Both the position numbers and the translations under genes were made by a program. This document shows positions 53,003 through 61,262 of a stretch of DNA of 64,000 bases, one piece after another. Position 1 is the first letter of the stretch, and each line of letters starts with the position of its first letter. The notes under the pieces are model-generated. The model saw only the letters and a list, made by a program, of their open reading frames with translations, did not search any database and was not told the DNA's origin. Origin of the DNA: Paenisporosarcina macmurdoensis (GTDB lineage: Bacteria; Bacillota; Bacilli; Bacillales_A; Planococcaceae); NCBI RefSeq assembly GCF_042658845.1, contig NZ_JBHSRI010000007.1, forward strand, positions 138,899 through 202,898, given 5' to 3'.

Positions 53003-53595
53003 AACAAGTGATTATTGCCACTAAAAATAAAGGGAAAGCAAAAGACTTTGAAGCCATCTTCAATCCATACGGCTTTAAAGTTTTGACGCTTCATGACGTA
53101 GCGCAAGATATGGACGTTGAAGAAACTGGCACGACGTTTGTAGAAAACGCGATATTAAAAGCGGAGGCGCTTGCTGAGCGCTTACAAACGTTTGTTATTG
53201 CAGATGACAGCGGCCTTGAAATAGACGCTTTAAACGGTGCGCCAGGGGTCTATTCTGCAAGGTATGCAGGGCTAGACAAAAGTGACGAAGCCAATATGGA
53301 AAAAGTCTTGACCGAACTTGCTCATGTAGATGACAATAAGCGTACGGCTCGTTTCTGTTGTGCCATTGCTCTAGCAGGTCCAGGTATGGAAACCAAAACT
53401 GCCTTTGGTACATGCGAAGGGGTCATTGGACATGATAGAAAAGGAACAAATGGCTTTGGCTACGATCCAATATTCTTTGTACCAGCATTAGGAAAAATGA
53501 TGGCTGAGTTACAACCGAATGAAAAAGCGGCAATTTCTCATCGTGGAAATGCGATTAAGCAAATCGATGAAGAATTACCAAACTTGTTAAGATAA
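52999..53595 (+). CDS. rdgB: XTP/dITP diphosphatase (Ham1/RdgB)
   Basis: House-cleaning enzyme that hydrolyses non-canonical purine nucleoside triphosphates. The 198-aa protein has IIATKNKGKAKDFEAIF, FVIADDSGLEIDALNGAPGV and GTNGFGYDPIFFVP, the three motifs of the family. The ATGA overlap with rph indicates coupling. Corresponds to B. subtilis ysnA. Confidence 0.95.
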   Translation: MKQVIIATKNKGKAKDFEAIFNPYGFKVLTLHDVAQDMDVEETGTTFVENAILKAEALAERLQTFVIADDSGLEIDALNGAPGVYSARYAGLDKSDEANMEKVLTELAHVDDNKRTARFCCAIALAGPGMETKTAFGTCEGVIGHDRKGTNGFGYDPIFFVPALGKMMAELQPNEKAAISHRGNAIKQIDEELPNLLR

Positions 53596-53607
53596 GGTGG
53601 CGAGTGG

Positions 53608-54117
53608 ATGCGTATTGTAGTGATGAGTGACACACATGGAGAAACGAATTCAATTGATCAAGTCAGGGATGCAGTAGGTCCTGTAGATGCTGTTTTTCAT
53701 TGCGGAGACAGCGAACTCGATACACAACATGAATCGCTACAAGGTGCTTTCGTCGTGGGTGGCAATTGTGACTGGGATTCTTCTTATTCGGCTGAAGTTT
53801 TCACCGAAGTGAACGGAGTCAAGGTTTTTATGGCACACGGTCACTTATGGCAAGTGAAATCGACGATGCTGCCCCTTAGTTATCGAGCGGAAGAAGTAGG
53901 AGCTGATGTGGTTCTCTTCGGACATTCCCATGTTTTAGGTGCAGAACTAATTGATGGCATGTTGTTCGTTAATCCTGGCAGCTTAGAATTACCTCGAGGA
54001 CGTAAAGAAAAAAGCTATGCAATCATTGAAAAAACGCCATCTGAGTGGGTTGTGACGTTCTTTTCAAATAAGTATAAAGAACTCGAACAAAAAAAGTTTG
54101 TAATAAGTGAAAAATAA
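53608..54117 (+). CDS. ysnB: YfcE/MJ0936-type metallophosphoesterase (YsnB)
   Basis: A 169-aa calcineurin-like phosphodiesterase with the metal-binding blocks VMSDTHGE, FHCGDSE, GGNCDWD, MAHGHLW and LFGHSHV. Substrate unknown. It follows rdgB by 12 nt. Last gene of the block that keeps the B. subtilis order before the split tRNA gene. Confidence 0.92.
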   Translation: MRIVVMSDTHGETNSIDQVRDAVGPVDAVFHCGDSELDTQHESLQGAFVVGGNCDWDSSYSAEVFTEVNGVKVFMAHGHLWQVKSTMLPLSYRAEEVGADVVLFGHSHVLGAELIDGMLFVNPGSLELPRGRKEKSYAIIEKTPSEWVVTFFSNKYKELEQKKFVISEK

Positions 54118-54189
54118 CATTGACTTTAGCTGGTAAAATTTCTATACTAAGTATTGTCTTTCATTTCCGAAACGAACTGAATTACACAA

Positions 54190-54548
54190 GTCTCAGTAGC
54201 TCAGCTGGATAGAGCAACGCCCTTCAAGATATTAGGAGCCTTTACAGGGAAACAAAAACCTGTGGAGTGGACGACACTATATCGGTGAAACCTTAACAGA
54301 TCATGCTGATGGCAATACCGAGGAAACTTACGCTTCACTTTGGTGAAGAGAAGGCAATCTGAATGATTACGCAAGTAATGGTAAGAATGCTAAAAATCGT
54401 TCATTCGACGTGAGGTTCCGTAGAGACTACACGTGTCGCACCTGCAATGGTGAAGATATAGTCCAGACTACAAACAATGTACATTGGTAGCGAAAGCTAT
54501 GGTGGTAAGCTAAGGCGTCGGTCGGGGGTTCGAATCCCTCCTGGGACG
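54190..54548 (+). tRNA. tRNA-Arg(UCU), split by a group I intron
   Basis: The 5' exon is 54190-54224 and the 3' exon 54510-54548. Joined they give a 74-nt cloverleaf: acceptor GTCTCAG/CTGGGAC with discriminator G, D-arm GCTC/GAGC, anticodon arm ACGCC-CTTCTAA-GGCGT and T-arm GGGGG-TTCGAAT-CCCTC. The anticodon is TCT, and G73 fits Arg. The CCA end is not encoded. Without removing 285 nt the anticodon stem cannot close. The break falls between anticodon positions 34 and 35. The tRNA-end position just before a mosaic region also makes it a candidate integration site. Confidence 0.93.
54225..54509 (+). ncRNA. Group I self-splicing intron in the tRNA-Arg anticodon
   Basis: 285 nt without an internal gene. 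The conserved core is plain: S element AAGATATAGTCC at 54453-54464 and R element GTAGAGACTACACG at about 54420-54433, whose ACTA/TAGT pair forms P7. The 5' exon ends in U and the intron ends in G (GGTGGTAAG), as splicing chemistry requires. The exon end CUU can pair with GAG in UUAGGAG (54233-54239), giving the required U-G wobble at the cut site (P1). Site and P1 resemble the intron of cyanobacterial tRNA-Leu(UAA), also cut after U34; I suspect subgroup IC3 but did not fold the whole RNA. Confidence 0.9.
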
Positions 54549-54599
54549 TAAATTATACAGGTGATCAATCCTTGGTAAATAAGGGTTTGTAGATGAATG

Positions 54600-54646
54600 G
54601 GGATTAGGTCGGGGTTTCGGTCCAAGCGACATAATCCCTTTTTTTA
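54600..54646 (+). terminator. Terminator after tRNA-Arg
   Basis: GGGATTAGGTCG and CGACATAATCCC pair with one bulge around a GGGTTTCGGTCC-type loop, followed by seven T. Confidence 0.85.
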
Positions 54647-54680
54647 TCCCTATCATTTTATGTGAATGTGATACGAGACT

Positions 54681-54714
54681 ATCTTCCAATTCAATTGAAT
54701 TGGAAGATTTTTTG
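54681..54714. terminator. Perfect palindromic terminator
   Basis: ATCTTCCAATTC and GAATTGGAAGAT form a perfect stem around AATT, followed by six T. It marks the border to the accessory region. Confidence 0.85.
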
Positions 54715-54716
54715 TT

Positions 54717-55044
54717 ATGACAAAGAAAAATGGATTGTTTGCCGTGAATATTTAATTAGATAGTATTATGGTAATTCCCGAGCAAACGGTAATCATTATT
54801 CAGCAGATGCCTGCGATGATAAAACTTGAAAGATTACAACAGTAGTAATAAGTTTGGACGGAGTGGTTAGGTGCTTATAGACAGGGGAAACAAGGTAGCA
54901 ATTAAAATTATAGAGAAAAAAGTACACTGTCTATTATAAGTAGATATCAGTAAAAACTGCTCTCTGTAGCTTTTTTTCAAATAAATAGACAGAGTACTAA
55001 TACAATATGGTAATATATAGAAAAATGTCTAAGGAGTATTTATA
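54717..55044. other. Gene-free gap at the start of the accessory region
   Basis: About 330 bp. It holds short degenerate stretches but no gene, RNA or clear repeat that I can name. The promoter of the first HNH gene is probably near 54960-55020 (TTTTTTTC...TATAG), and its ribosome binding site is AAGGAG just before 55045. Confidence 0.35.
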
Positions 55045-56343
55045 ATGACGGAATTTGTCCTGATAGATGACATAGAAGATGTAAGAAGAAATATAATTAA
55101 ATTTAACGATGATCTCAAAGAAAATAAAGAAATGAGGAAACGATTCCTTTCGCACTTTAGACAATGGTATTACATAAAAGAATTAGATTTGTTCGCTCCT
55201 AGTAAGTATATAGGCTATAAAAATATGAATGCACATAAGTACAATAATAAAGATGGTACTGTTGCTGATGGTAGGAAAACAGAAGCTACACTTAAAACAT
55301 GGTTTGTGAAGAGGGATATGCCAGAACTATTTGAAGAATTACAGAAGAGAATGAGTGAGTTTGGAAGAGTTAAAGCAAATTCAGAGCTACATATTTTGAA
55401 AGATGAAATCGAACAATTTGAGAAAGGAATAAAAACAATAATTGGTAAAGGACTTGCAGAGATACCAGGGATTAGAATTTTACCAATGGCTGATAGTGAC
55501 CCAGAATTCACAGGACAGTCAATTCAAGAAGTACAAGAATGGTTTAAAAACGAATTACCTTATAAAGATTTTAACTATACAAAGGGACTGAATGCGGAGC
55601 GAGGTACGTTAGTTTTGTTCCAATATAAAGCCCATATAGTTGCTTCAGCAATTCTTGATCAAAAAGTGGTATTTAATAAAAGGCTCGGTGGTGTATACAG
55701 AGGTTCATATAGATTTATACCTTCTTCTATAGCGGTGTTTAGTCCAATTAATAGTCTTGAGATGAAAGAGGTTTGGGATGATTTTGTAGGATTTAATATA
55801 GTGCAGCAAAATTTAGATATTCATATGTACCCTGTTTTTTGTGATTTATTACATGGAAAAAAACTTAATTATGTTATAGAGGAAACGAATGAGGAATCTT
55901 TTCAAGATGCTATAGAAAGAATGATTCTAAGGCCTCCTATCATTATTAAGGATGTCCCTAAAGACCCAATCAGTGTACCCTTGAGAGAAAAATCACAACG
56001 ATGGGTTAGAAATATTGATACCTCTAAGAGAGCAGTTATGGAAGCAAACTATAAGTGTGAATTTAATGATAATCACTTGTCTTTCACTTCAAACACAACT
56101 GGCCGTAATTATGTTGAAGCCCACCATCTTATCCCTATGAAATTTCAAATGGAATTCAAGAAAAGTTTAGATGTAGAAGCAAATATTGTGCCGTTGTGTC
56201 CTCTGTGTCACAAAGCGGTTCATCATGCATCTTTAGAAGAAAAAGAACCAATAATACGAGCATTATATTTGGCTAGAAAAGATAGATTACAGAATTGTGA
56301 GATAGGTATTGATTATAAAGATTTAATTTCATATTACGATTAA
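55045..56343 (+). CDS. HNH endonuclease with uncharacterised N-terminal domain
   Basis: A 432-aa protein. The C-terminal HNH nuclease has YKCEFNDNHLSF, the catalytic VEAHHLIPM and the zinc-type IVPLCPLCHKAVHH (about 345-400). The first 150 residues are helical and charged. The middle (GTLVLFQYKAHIVASAILDQ, GSYRFIPSSIAVFSPI) is beta-rich and reminds me of PUA-like base-reader domains, but weakly. A modification-sensing restriction enzyme or a free-standing homing-type nuclease are both possible. Codon use is more AT-rich than in the core genes. It stands about 500 bp after the split tRNA. Confidence 0.8.
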   Translation: MTEFVLIDDIEDVRRNIIKFNDDLKENKEMRKRFLSHFRQWYYIKELDLFAPSKYIGYKNMNAHKYNNKDGTVADGRKTEATLKTWFVKRDMPELFEELQKRMSEFGRVKANSELHILKDEIEQFEKGIKTIIGKGLAEIPGIRILPMADSDPEFTGQSIQEVQEWFKNELPYKDFNYTKGLNAERGTLVLFQYKAHIVASAILDQKVVFNKRLGGVYRGSYRFIPSSIAVFSPINSLEMKEVWDDFVGFNIVQQNLDIHMYPVFCDLLHGKKLNYVIEETNEESFQDAIERMILRPPIIIKDVPKDPISVPLREKSQRWVRNIDTSKRAVMEANYKCEFNDNHLSFTSNTTGRNYVEAHHLIPMKFQMEFKKSLDVEANIVPLCPLCHKAVHHASLEEKEPIIRALYLARKDRLQNCEIGIDYKDLISYYD

Positions 56344-56446
56344 TTCAGTAAGAAAAGTTGCTTGAAAGAAGGATTCAATTAACTCCGGTTTAGACAATTC
56401 AGAAACACGTTAATTGCTATAAAGCATCGACTAAAGGAGATTTATT

Positions 56447-57898
56447 ATGCTGAGTTTAGAAGATTATGAAATTCTTGCATCTAAATTTACGGATTTTGCT
56501 ACTGAAAAAGCTAAGCTTAGACCCCGTACTATTATCCGTTATATGGTGGTCATTGATGATTATTTTAAGAACTGCGTATTAGAAAGGGCTAGAAAAACAG
56601 ACTATATGGATATGTTCAACATTAATCGTTTATCACTTATAAAAAGAAAATCAAACAATGTTCGTCCAAGTTTATTGCACTTTTTAGAATTTCTAAAAGA
56701 AGAAGAGTTTATTGATGACGAATATGTTTACTATCAGCTTCAAAACAATATCAAAGCAATTTTTGTAACAGAAGAGCTTGATAGAGGAAACGACGTTACT
56801 TTTCTAACTCCAAAAGAACTGCGATTTATTTTAAGTGATAAAATCAGCTGTCGTAGTGATTACGATAAAAACTTGCTATCTTTAATGTGTTCACTTTCCT
56901 TTTTCCATATGTTTAAACAAGAGGACTTTATAGCTTTATCGATACAAGATATTGATTTGGAAAACAATCGGATTAAAAATATTCGTAGAACTGATTCTGA
57001 TTCTGAACTACTTGAATGGTTGTCTATAAATGAGACAACTTTTGCGCATTTACAGAACTACTTAAAGCTTCGCAGCGCAAAAGACGGGTTGGACACACTA
57101 TTAATTCAGGAAAATGAACCATTAAATAATTCAAAAATCAATAATTTATTAAGGATATTTGAACTTGCAAGTAATCGTGAATTTGTAGGGAATCAAAGAA
57201 TTAATACAGGACTATTGATTAGAACAATGATGCTTTACATACTAGTCTCTTCAAAGGGACAGGGGATTTACCAAATATTGCTTGAACAAGAACGAAACAC
57301 TTATTTTGATGACGCATTTAATGAATATTTATCCATCCGAAGGAGTTTAAACAAAGACATTGTTGGTCATGATTGGAACCTCGAAGACATTCTCCCAAAA
57401 CAAAGAAGACATCCTAATGTAATTGGTGCATATTCTAGTGAAAATGATATAGACGAAGAAGATTTAAAGGAGTTTGATTGTTTTAATGAGAGGAATCTTG
57501 AGATGCAAAATGTGACCATCCAAAGACTTGTTAGAGATAGCAAGGTATCTAGAGAACTGAAAAATCTTTATGATAACGAATGTCAGTTATGTGGCTTTAA
57601 ATTACGAAAGGCTAATAGTGAATTTCTTTCGGAAGGACATCATATTCAACCATACAATAACAATCATCGTGGTGATGATAACAGTTACAATATCATAATT
57701 CTATGTCCTAATTGTCACGCACAATTTGATGATTTATATTTTGCTCTTAATCCTCAAACCGAGGAAGTTCATTGTATTTTCGAAGCGGAGGATGACTATC
57801 ATTTATCGAAATTAAAAATGAAAGAAGGACATACACTTGATGTGAAATATTTAGAATTTACTTGGAAGCTTTTTGTAGAGAAGAAGAAAAAGTATTAG
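56447..57898 (+). CDS. Degenerate tyrosine-recombinase-like domain fused to HNH endonuclease
   Basis: A 483-aa protein. Residues 1-115 look like a phage-integrase core-binding domain (LRPRTIIRYMVVIDDYFKNC). Residues 120-320 follow the recombinase catalytic layout: SFFHMFKQEDFIALSIQDID is in the place of the TGLR-x-x-E-L block, and GLLIRTMMLYILVSSKGQGI in that of H-x-L-R, with a Tyr in FNEYL. The first catalytic Arg and the His appear lost. The C-terminus is an HNH nuclease: NECQLCGF, SEGHHIQPYNNN, IIILCPNCHAQFDDLYFALN. Binding by the first part and cutting by the second is a reasonable inference. Possibly a defence or mobile-element gene; paired with the HNH gene before it. Confidence 0.75.
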   Translation: MLSLEDYEILASKFTDFATEKAKLRPRTIIRYMVVIDDYFKNCVLERARKTDYMDMFNINRLSLIKRKSNNVRPSLLHFLEFLKEEEFIDDEYVYYQLQNNIKAIFVTEELDRGNDVTFLTPKELRFILSDKISCRSDYDKNLLSLMCSLSFFHMFKQEDFIALSIQDIDLENNRIKNIRRTDSDSELLEWLSINETTFAHLQNYLKLRSAKDGLDTLLIQENEPLNNSKINNLLRIFELASNREFVGNQRINTGLLIRTMMLYILVSSKGQGIYQILLEQERNTYFDDAFNEYLSIRRSLNKDIVGHDWNLEDILPKQRRHPNVIGAYSSENDIDEEDLKEFDCFNERNLEMQNVTIQRLVRDSKVSRELKNLYDNECQLCGFKLRKANSEFLSEGHHIQPYNNNHRGDDNSYNIIILCPNCHAQFDDLYFALNPQTEEVHCIFEAEDDYHLSKLKMKEGHTLDVKYLEFTWKLFVEKKKKY

Positions 57899-57916
57899 CG
57901 CAATCGATAAATAACC

Positions 57917-58384
57917 TATCAAGCCATTGAGAACAGAATCAAAAGTGTATTGTTCTTTGAGAGTGAAGATGGTACGTCAACACTATTACCGGATGGTGAA
58001 CAAAAAGCCAAAGAAACAAAACGAATGATCGACGAAATCCGAAATTTTATAGGCTTTCGTGAATATCCAAAATACTGCACGGTTAATCGCTAATTCGTTT
58101 TTAAGCAGGCTTTAATGAATGAAGGCGAACAACTCATACTAGCCAACGTTATTCATGAAAAAGAAGATATTTACTATCTCACTTTTGAAGAGCTTCACGA
58201 GGTCGTACGAACAAATAAACTGGATTACCAAATTATCAGCAAACGAAAAGAAGAGTACAAATTATATGAAAAACTAATTCCACCACGTGTTATCACGTCA
58301 GACGGTGAAATCATTGTAGGTGAGTACAGAAGTTCAGAGGTAATCGTGATTCTTATAAATCAATACAGAAAAAGGGTCTTGTGA
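57917..58384 (+). pseudogene. Fragment of a rifamycin phosphotransferase/PEP synthase-type gene
   Basis: Translation gives AIENRIKSVLFFESEDGTST, LLPDGEQKAKETKRMIDEIR, NFIGFREYPKYCTVNR, then an in-frame TAA at about 58091 where a Tyr codon (TAT or TAC) would be expected. It continues with FVFKQALMNEGEQLILANVI, HEKEDIYYLTFEELHEVVRT and PPRVITSDGEIIVGEY, where family resemblance ends. Both ends of the gene are missing (the whole enzyme is about 860-870 aa). The reading frame from 58115 is just its 3' part. A second fragment of similar type lies at 61.85 kb. Confidence 0.8.
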
Positions 58385-58401
58385 AACCACTGACCTTTTT
58401 G

Positions 58402-58959
58402 TTATTCATTCACATCAAAATTAACTCTTATATACTCCATTTCCTCATCATGCGACATAATTCCTGTAGCATATCCAATATTGCCATTTTCCATATACCA
58501 TAAATTGTTGTGATCTCGGGCGGACTGTGAAAAATCACCATCAACCCAAAGATTTAAAATTTCAAAGTAAACTGATTCATGCTTAAAATTATCGTCATGT
58601 TGACGAACTTCGACTACTTCAAGCAATCTTTCTACACGTTTTTGTGTTAATGGGATTTTTGCACCCCATTTTTCATCATCTTCTGCTACTATCTTTTGAT
58701 GTGACATTGAGTGAATTGCATTTCTCACCGATTCATCTGACATGGTCAACGGAAATTCTGCTTCAATAACACTTACATCTTCTTCAACTTCAATTATTGC
58801 TCCGCCATCTTCGGCAATCGTTTCAGTCATAATGATATCTTTTTTTAGAAATACAGGTAAATCTGGTTTCATATTGCTATAAACGAGTGCACCAATTAAA
58901 CCGAATATGGCGACACCAAATATAGCTTTTTGTATTTTAGTGAATTTGAATGTTTTCAT
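58402..58959 (-). CDS. Membrane-anchored DUF6241-like protein
   Basis: A 185-aa protein with one N-terminal membrane span (AIFGVAIFGLIGALVYSN, about 12-29) and a soluble outer domain with SDESVRNAIHSMSHQKI, EKWGAKIPLTQKRVERLLEV and NLWYMENGNIGYATGIMS. This resembles Bacillus proteins annotated DUF6241, as far as I can recall. Function unknown. It has a proper start near 58959 and looks intact although it lies among pseudogenes. AGGAGC precedes the ATG on the minus strand. Confidence 0.7.
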   Translation of the reverse strand: MKTFKFTKIQKAIFGVAIFGLIGALVYSNMKPDLPVFLKKDIIMTETIAEDGGAIIEVEEDVSVIEAEFPLTMSDESVRNAIHSMSHQKIVAEDDEKWGAKIPLTQKRVERLLEVVEVRQHDDNFKHESVYFEILNLWVDGDFSQSARDHNNLWYMENGNIGYATGIMSHDEEMEYIRVNFDVNE

Positions 58960-59282
58960 GCTTTGCTCCTAACTTCACCATTTTTGTGGTCAATAAACGA
59001 TGAACGATCTATTCAAATAAATATAAAGATTTATTTTCCTTCAATACATCGACAACCAGTTGTAGCACATCTACAGTCATTTTCTCCTTCACGTATCCCT
59101 CATAATCATCTTGGTAATTGGTATTATATCCCATTATTTTAAAAAAGGCAAAAATAGCGAGTCATCTGAAACCGTAGATTTTTAAGGGAAATGGAGCAAC
59201 TGGTTGAGACCTATAACACCGTATTTAAGATTATATCGCTTCCAATACAATGTGAATGAAAAGTTTTAGAAAATGGCATTTG
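58960..59282. other. Gene-free gap upstream of the DUF6241-like gene
   Basis: About 320 bp. It should hold the minus-strand promoter of the DUF6241-like gene. No gene or repeat is recognised. Confidence 0.3.
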
Positions 59283-59425
59283 TTGAGGAACGATACAGGA
59301 GTATCATAACGTCATGACGAATAAATAAGCATGGGGGTATGCCATTATGACGATGATATATAAACCTAGTGACGTAATGAACCAGCTAGACATCAAAGAA
59401 TCTCTATACAAAAAATATATAGCTG
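59283..59425 (+). pseudogene. Truncated duplicate of the MerR/DUF3967 gene start
   Basis: About 143 bp that repeat 61199-61341 at a constant offset of 1916 bp with only a few changes. The copied part covers 64 bp of leader and the first 26 codons (ATG at 59347, MTMIYKPSDVMNQLDIKESL, YKKYIA). It then diverges abruptly into unrelated sequence with a nearby stop. It is a decapitated gene copy. Confidence 0.85.
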
Positions 59426-59577
59426 ACAGCAGACGCCGGTAACGCCAACAAAAGAACCTGTCGGAATTAGAGTCCAACAGGCGCAACAATCGATGTACAA
59501 CCTTTTATGAATGCGGGTGAGATTGCAGATATGAGAGACGCCTTGAAAGTAGCTACCACTACTCCAAGCGAACAAAC

Positions 59578-59691
59578 GACGTCGCAACGTTAATGGAGTT
59601 TTTCAACCATAGCGACCAGGCTACCACGAAGCGGTATATCGGTATCAGAAATGTTGAGATAGCTGATAGCCTACGTGACTTTAAGTTGTAA
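59578..59691 (+). pseudogene. C-terminal fragment of a tyrosine recombinase
   Basis: The frame reads ATLMEFFNHSDQATTKRYIG, then IRNVEIADSLRDFKL and a stop. FNHSDQATTKRYIGI has the form of the end of plasmid-type tyrosine recombinases (L-x-H-S followed by the nucleophilic Tyr). The rest of the gene is absent, or scrambled in the 150 bp upstream. Confidence 0.65.
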
Positions 59692-60119
59692 GAGGAGCGT
59701 GCATTAATAGGAATAGAATAGATATGAGTAGTAGAAGCGATTAGGTGAACGTATTGCCTAATAGCATTTGCGGCTCTTTTTGTCGTGCTGCTGCGACTAG
59801 AGCTGCTACATTGGTCTAAGCGGATTGATTCGAATTAAGTCGTCAGTCTAAGTGCAATATTAGGGCATGGGAGCTGCTGAAAGAATCGACGTTGCAAATT
59901 TATATGTCCACAGTATTCGGATCCTGTTCACGCAGCTAATTCGCAGTGGAATCAAAGTGGATTTACCTGGACGTAATACACTAGCTCTAACTATGTTTTT
60001 TTACCATTCTTTTTTTGGGAATTGTAACCTCTTTGTAATAATTATGTAATATATTGGTAATAATTATAAAGTTATATCATATTATATAAACAGTACATGG
60101 AGTACGGAGGAGAGAAAAA
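59692..60119. other. Gap with no recognisable gene
   Basis: About 430 bp upstream of the lipoprotein gene. Translations in all frames give short, interrupted stretches that look like decayed coding sequence, with no family I can name. A very AT-rich stretch from 60035 to 60090 probably carries the promoter of the lipoprotein gene (TTGTAATAATTATGTAATAT). Confidence 0.3.
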
Positions 60120-60764
60120 GTGAATAAAAAGTTGTTATGGTTATTATTTGTTGTTTGTTTAATTGGGTGTGAAAAAGAAGAAGTTGAAAAAATCGTAGTA
60201 AAAGAACAAGAAGAAATTGTGGTAAAAGAGCAAGAGGAAGATGTAATAAAAGAGCAAGAAGAAGTTATAGTAAAAGAGCAAAAAGAAGTTGTAGTTAAAG
60301 AAAAACCTGTTGAAAAACAACCTCAACTAGTTACTCCTGTATTACCAAAACAATTAAGTAAACAAGAGGTAAATGCACTTGTTGACATGGCTAGAGAAAC
60401 CCAATGGAAAGTTTTTGACAGTGAATTTTATACAATAAATCAAGTAAAAGAAATTTACAGTCCACATTTTACTGAAGCTTTTATAGATAGATTTATTTTT
60501 GAAAGAATGACAGAATCACAAGTTGATGGAGAAACAAAGTATTCAGTACCAGGTTCTGATGATAATCATCTTATTATCTGGGGTAATGCTTATAGTTGGA
60601 CTGATAAAACAAATATCGAATATTATCAAGAAAATAACATTAATTTTATTAAAGTTAGTGAATATAAAATCAGTGAACTTTATGGTGATTTTGTTTTTGT
60701 AATTATTTTTAAAGAAATTGATGGTAATTATAAAATTGAAAACGTTATTTATGAGTGGGAATAA
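60120..60764 (+). CDS. Lipoprotein with Lys/Glu octapeptide repeats
   Basis: A 214-aa secreted lipoprotein: signal MNKKLLWLLFVVCLIGC with lipobox LIGC (Cys17). It is followed by about five repeats of 8 residues such as VVKEQEEI (residues 23-65), a short Pro-rich link, and a globular domain (about 75-214) with MARETQWKVFDSEFYTINQV. The repeats likely form a stalk that lifts the domain from the membrane. Function unknown. GTG start, with GGAGGAGA upstream. Looks intact within a decayed area. Confidence 0.7.
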   Translation: MNKKLLWLLFVVCLIGCEKEEVEKIVVKEQEEIVVKEQEEDVIKEQEEVIVKEQKEVVVKEKPVEKQPQLVTPVLPKQLSKQEVNALVDMARETQWKVFDSEFYTINQVKEIYSPHFTEAFIDRFIFERMTESQVDGETKYSVPGSDDNHLIIWGNAYSWTDKTNIEYYQENNINFIKVSEYKISELYGDFVFVIIFKEIDGNYKIENVIYEWE

Positions 60765-61198
60765 AATCCCGCTCTTTTTATTTGCTGTTTACATACATGT
60801 GGAGATGGGCGAATATGTCCGATTATGCCAGTATAAGGTGGCTGCTAGAATTTTAGACATATATGAGCGGCTGCGAGCGATTTTACCTCCGACGATTGGC
60901 ATAATGAGCGAATGTGTCATAATTTATGGGGCAGTCCGGGGATTTCTAAGGCATAGACGTCCAGGGCGTAAAACCGAGTGGAGCTACATCGATGCTATAC
61001 GCAACTATATGAAGTTATGAGCCAAATCTTTCTTAGAGTTATAACATTGGAAATCACCTAGGACGGAGCAAACGCACATACCGTAATTAATTCATAGCAG
61101 TAGCTGAAGTTCAATATTTGGATGAAATAAAGGTAAACACGTTTTATAAATGGATCGAGCGCATGAATGTATCTCAATCAACTAATACATAACAAGGA
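60765..61198. other. Gap with recombinase-like remnant
   Basis: No complete gene. A frame at 61100-61192 reads VAEVQYLDEIKVNTFYKWIE, then RMNVSQSTNT and a stop. It resembles the N-terminal region of plasmid-type tyrosine recombinases, but weakly, and is cut short. A frame at 60718-61020 has no clear start and no recognised family; I treat it as chance or decay. Confidence 0.4.
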
Positions 61199-61262
61199 TT
61201 GAGGAACGACAAAGGAGTATCATAACGTCATGACGAATAAATAAGCATGGGGGTATGCCGTT

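Noticed and set aside
54190..54548. tRNA pseudogene broken by a random insertion
   Set aside because: The exons still form a complete cloverleaf, the junctions obey group I rules (U before, G at the end), and R and S core elements are present. A functional intron is the better explanation.
54190..54548. Integration site of a genomic island at the tRNA 3' end
   Set aside because: The accessory region does start here, but I found no second copy of the tRNA 3' end in the window to mark the far border and no intact integrase beside it.
59867..60049. 60-codon frame before the lipoprotein gene
   Set aside because: No ribosome binding site and no family pattern; it lies in a stretch of decayed sequence.
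60718..61020. 100-codon frame after the lipoprotein gene
   Set aside because: It begins inside the lipoprotein coding region, lacks a start signal and resembles no family. It is probably chance or decayed sequence.
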